From the NCBI GenBank assembly GCA_016935595.1, contig JAFGQQ010000404.1:1-6952 (forward strand): a stretch of DNA of 6,952 nt. Direction: 5' to 3'. Both the position numbers and the translations under genes were made by a program. Below are positions 5,271 through 6,952 of this stretch, one piece after another. Origin of the DNA: Bacteroidales bacterium. Lineage in GTDB: Bacteria; Bacteroidota; Bacteroidia; Bacteroidales; UBA10428. How positions within the stretch are numbered: the stretch's first letter is position 1; every line of letters begins with the position of its first letter. A model generated the notes under the pieces. The model ran no database searches and was not told where the DNA came from. It saw nothing but the letters and a program-made list of their open reading frames with translations.

Positions 5271-6952
5271 TTAAAATCTGTTAGAATAACCTATATGCAC
5301 TTTTGCAGCGCGCAGTTCAATCGGATTATCAAATTGTTTTGGTAAAGCATAATTTATTGAAAAAATACCCGAGCGTGTACCTAAATTTAATCCTACGCCA
5401 AAGCTAAACGGACTATCTGAGGTTTTATTTATGGTTTGCCTTTCGTAATACCCCCAATCTGAAAAAATAAAAATATTTGAATTTTTCTCAAAAAGATACC
5501 TTAGCTCAAAAGAAAATATTGAGTAAAGTGAAGCAAGAATTGATTGCTCATCAATGCCCCTGAAATTGTTAATTCCTCCGATTCTGTATAATTCGTTTTC
5601 ATATAATTCATTATCTAAAATTATACCAGTAATATTTTTGGTATTAAATACCATTTTACCTATTAGTGGGTAATAGAATGCAGAATTTATATCGATCTCG
5701 GTTCTGTTTACTGTATTTTTCTCGGTATTTTTAAATTTCTTTTTACCTGTACTAATGTTCATATTTATTTTTATGCCCTTTGCCGGATTATATTTATAAT
5801 CGAGATTATTATAAAAGTAACCAATTCCGAATAATGAACTGGTTGAACTTCCAAATTGATAATTATAATTAAATTCATTTTGGTTTCCTATTAAATTGTT
5901 TGATTTATTCTGGTAATAAAATTTAATAAAATTATTTCCGTATAAAATATACCTCACGCCAAATCTAAAACTATTATTAAAATAGCTTGTGTCTTTTTTG
6001 TAAAGTGAATAAAGACCTTCAAATCCAAATTGAGTATTGAAGATGTATGGATATTCAAAGTTAAGGTTAAAATCTTGAGTGGAAGATTCCAGTTTTCGCC
6101 AATTAATATCAATAATTTCAGCCTTTTTAAATGAATTTAATAAAAATAAATTTATTTCGCCTGTAATACTTATTTTATTGTTATTGTTTTCATCAGGGAA
6201 AATACCTAATATACCATTGATACGATTTGCTTTTCTTTTTTTTAAATAAGTGTAAATATTTGCTTTATTTTCTGTAAACTCTAATTCAAAAGGTTTGGCT
6301 TCTTCAATAAAATCGATATCATTTATATGTTTGCTTATATTTTTTATTTTCGATTCGTTGTATATTTCATTGTATTCTATATTAATATATCTTCTTAACA
6401 ATTTTTCATTTATTTCTGCATCTCCTTTAATGATTAAACTGTCGATTTTATAATATCCGTATTCTTGCAAGTATAACTCTCCGTTAAGTAAATGCTCCGA
6501 TAAATTAAGATTTATTAGAGAAACAGCAGCAAAAGGATAACCATTATTTTCGTAATACGAAATAATTTTTTTGAACAATAGGTTTAATAGCTGCGAGTTA
6601 AATGTTTTATTATAAAGATTTTGAAGATTTATGTTTTTTTTTCTTAAGGCTTCTTCTTTAATGTTACCTTGATTAATTTTTCCGAATTTTAATTTTTCAC
6701 CTTGATAATAAAAAGCATTACCAGTAATACTGTCAATACTAACACTATCGAATCTGGCATTTAAATATCCGTTTTTATAAGATTGGGCCAAGTAATTAGT
6801 TAAAGCCATTATAACTTCAGACGAATCATTAAGCTTAATGAATTCATCTTTAAATTTTTCCTTTCCGAGACTGTTATTTTTTTGAACTATATGAAGTTTA
6901 TAATCGCCTTGTTGGCAAAATAGCAAATTACTGTAAATCAGTAATAAAATAA
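5271..6952 (-). CDS. Omp85-superfamily (TamA/BamA-like) outer-membrane protein, 5' end off right edge
   Basis: The frame is open from the right edge to a TAA at 5273-5271, giving about 559 codons without its start. Numbering from the Leu codon at 6926: the residues before it (ILLLIYSN) and after it (LLFCQQGDY) form a signal-peptide core, so the true start lies beyond 6952. Residues about 80-155 and 156-232 look like POTRA domains (beta-alpha-alpha-beta pattern, GKINQGN, YYENNGYPFA, then IDSLIIKGDAEINEKLLRRY). From about 235 to the C-terminal Phe the chain is alternating barrel strands, with the Omp85 loop-6 motif at 449-457 (IGGINNFRG, Arg456) and SFELRYLF after it. Its length is close to E. 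coli TamA and well short of BamA. The likely role is insertion or translocation of proteins at the outer membrane; the substrate is unknown. No tamB follows; two FKBP isomerase genes do. Confidence 0.85.
   Translation of the reverse strand, partial: ILLLIYSNLLFCQQGDYKLHIVQKNNSLGKEKFKDEFIKLNDSSEVIMALTNYLAQSYKNGYLNARFDSVSIDSITGNAFYYQGEKLKFGKINQGNIKEEALRKKNINLQNLYNKTFNSQLLNLLFKKIISYYENNGYPFAAVSLINLNLSEHLLNGELYLQEYGYYKIDSLIIKGDAEINEKLLRRYINIEYNEIYNESKIKNISKHINDIDFIEEAKPFELEFTENKANIYTYLKKRKANRINGILGIFPDENNNNKISITGEINLFLLNSFKKAEIIDINWRKLESSTQDFNLNFEYPYIFNTQFGFEGLYSLYKKDTSYFNNSFRFGVRYILYGNNFIKFYYQNKSNNLIGNQNEFNYNYQFGSSTSSLFGIGYFYNNLDYKYNPAKGIKINMNISTGKKKFKNTEKNTVNRTEIDINSAFYYPLIGKMVFNTKNITGIILDNELYENELYRIGGINNFRGIDEQSILASLYSIFSFELRYLFEKNSNIFIFSDWGYYERQTINKTSDSPFSFGVGLNLGTRSGIFSINYALPKQFDNPIELRAAKVHIGYSNRF

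Noticed and set aside
5221..5345. Strong Shine-Dalgarno-like AAAAGGAGGT on the plus strand (5221-5230) followed by a 28-codon frame from ATG 5259
   Set aside because: The ATG is nearly 30 bases past the site, the frame is short and antisense to the Omp85 gene, and this phylum rarely uses such sites.
6924..6926. TTG as the start codon of the right-hand Omp85 gene
   Set aside because: The frame stays open upstream to the edge and encodes more of a hydrophobic signal-peptide core, so the true start must be beyond 6952.
1..6952. Mobile element, CRISPR array, tRNA/rRNA, riboswitch or defence system
   Set aside because: No transposase or integrase, no direct repeat series, no structured RNA pattern and no defence-type protein could be seen on either strand.

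Overview
The window is AT-rich (about 30% G+C by eye), densely coded bacterial chromosome that fits Bacteroidota. The grounds are the gene set tamL, TrmH-family methyltransferase, porT and ubiE/menG, a clear PorT protein (a type IX secretion component restricted to this phylum), near absence of Shine-Dalgarno sequences, and several matches to the Bacteroidota -7 promoter box TAnnTTTG. An uncultured, low-GC Bacteroidales-like lineage is plausible, but no finer placement is supported.

Layout. Positions 1-225 (minus) hold the N-terminus of a TamL-type Omp85 lipoprotein that runs off the left edge; it starts with TTG. Divergent from it, 41 bp away, is a TrmH/SpoU-family RNA 2'-O-methyltransferase (267-1025, plus, GTG start). 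Converging on that gene is a probable ubiE-porT operon (2554-1050, minus), encoding the menaquinone methyltransferase and PorT. A 138-bp divergent gap with an 18-bp perfect palindrome and a -7 box leads into an Ldh2/type-2 malate dehydrogenase-family gene (2693-3763, plus). A strong bidirectional hairpin terminator (3776-3808) separates it from a minus-strand cluster. In transcription order that cluster is a TamA-sized Omp85 barrel protein (6952-5271, 5' end off the right edge), a periplasmic FKBP isomerase (5206-4538) and a paralogous FKBP lipoprotein (4512-3829).

How the genes fit together. Much of the window concerns the cell envelope: two separate Omp85-family proteins, two exported prolyl isomerases and one T9SS barrel protein. 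The right-hand cluster (Omp85 plus two FKBPs) looks like an outer-membrane protein or secretion folding module; this is inferred from gene order. menG supports respiration through menaquinone. The dehydrogenase appears to be a stand-alone metabolic gene. No mobile element, CRISPR array, tRNA, rRNA or defence system was seen, and no gap without a gene exceeds about 140 bp. I found no clearly new system; the Omp85-FKBP-FKBP cluster is the best candidate for follow-up.
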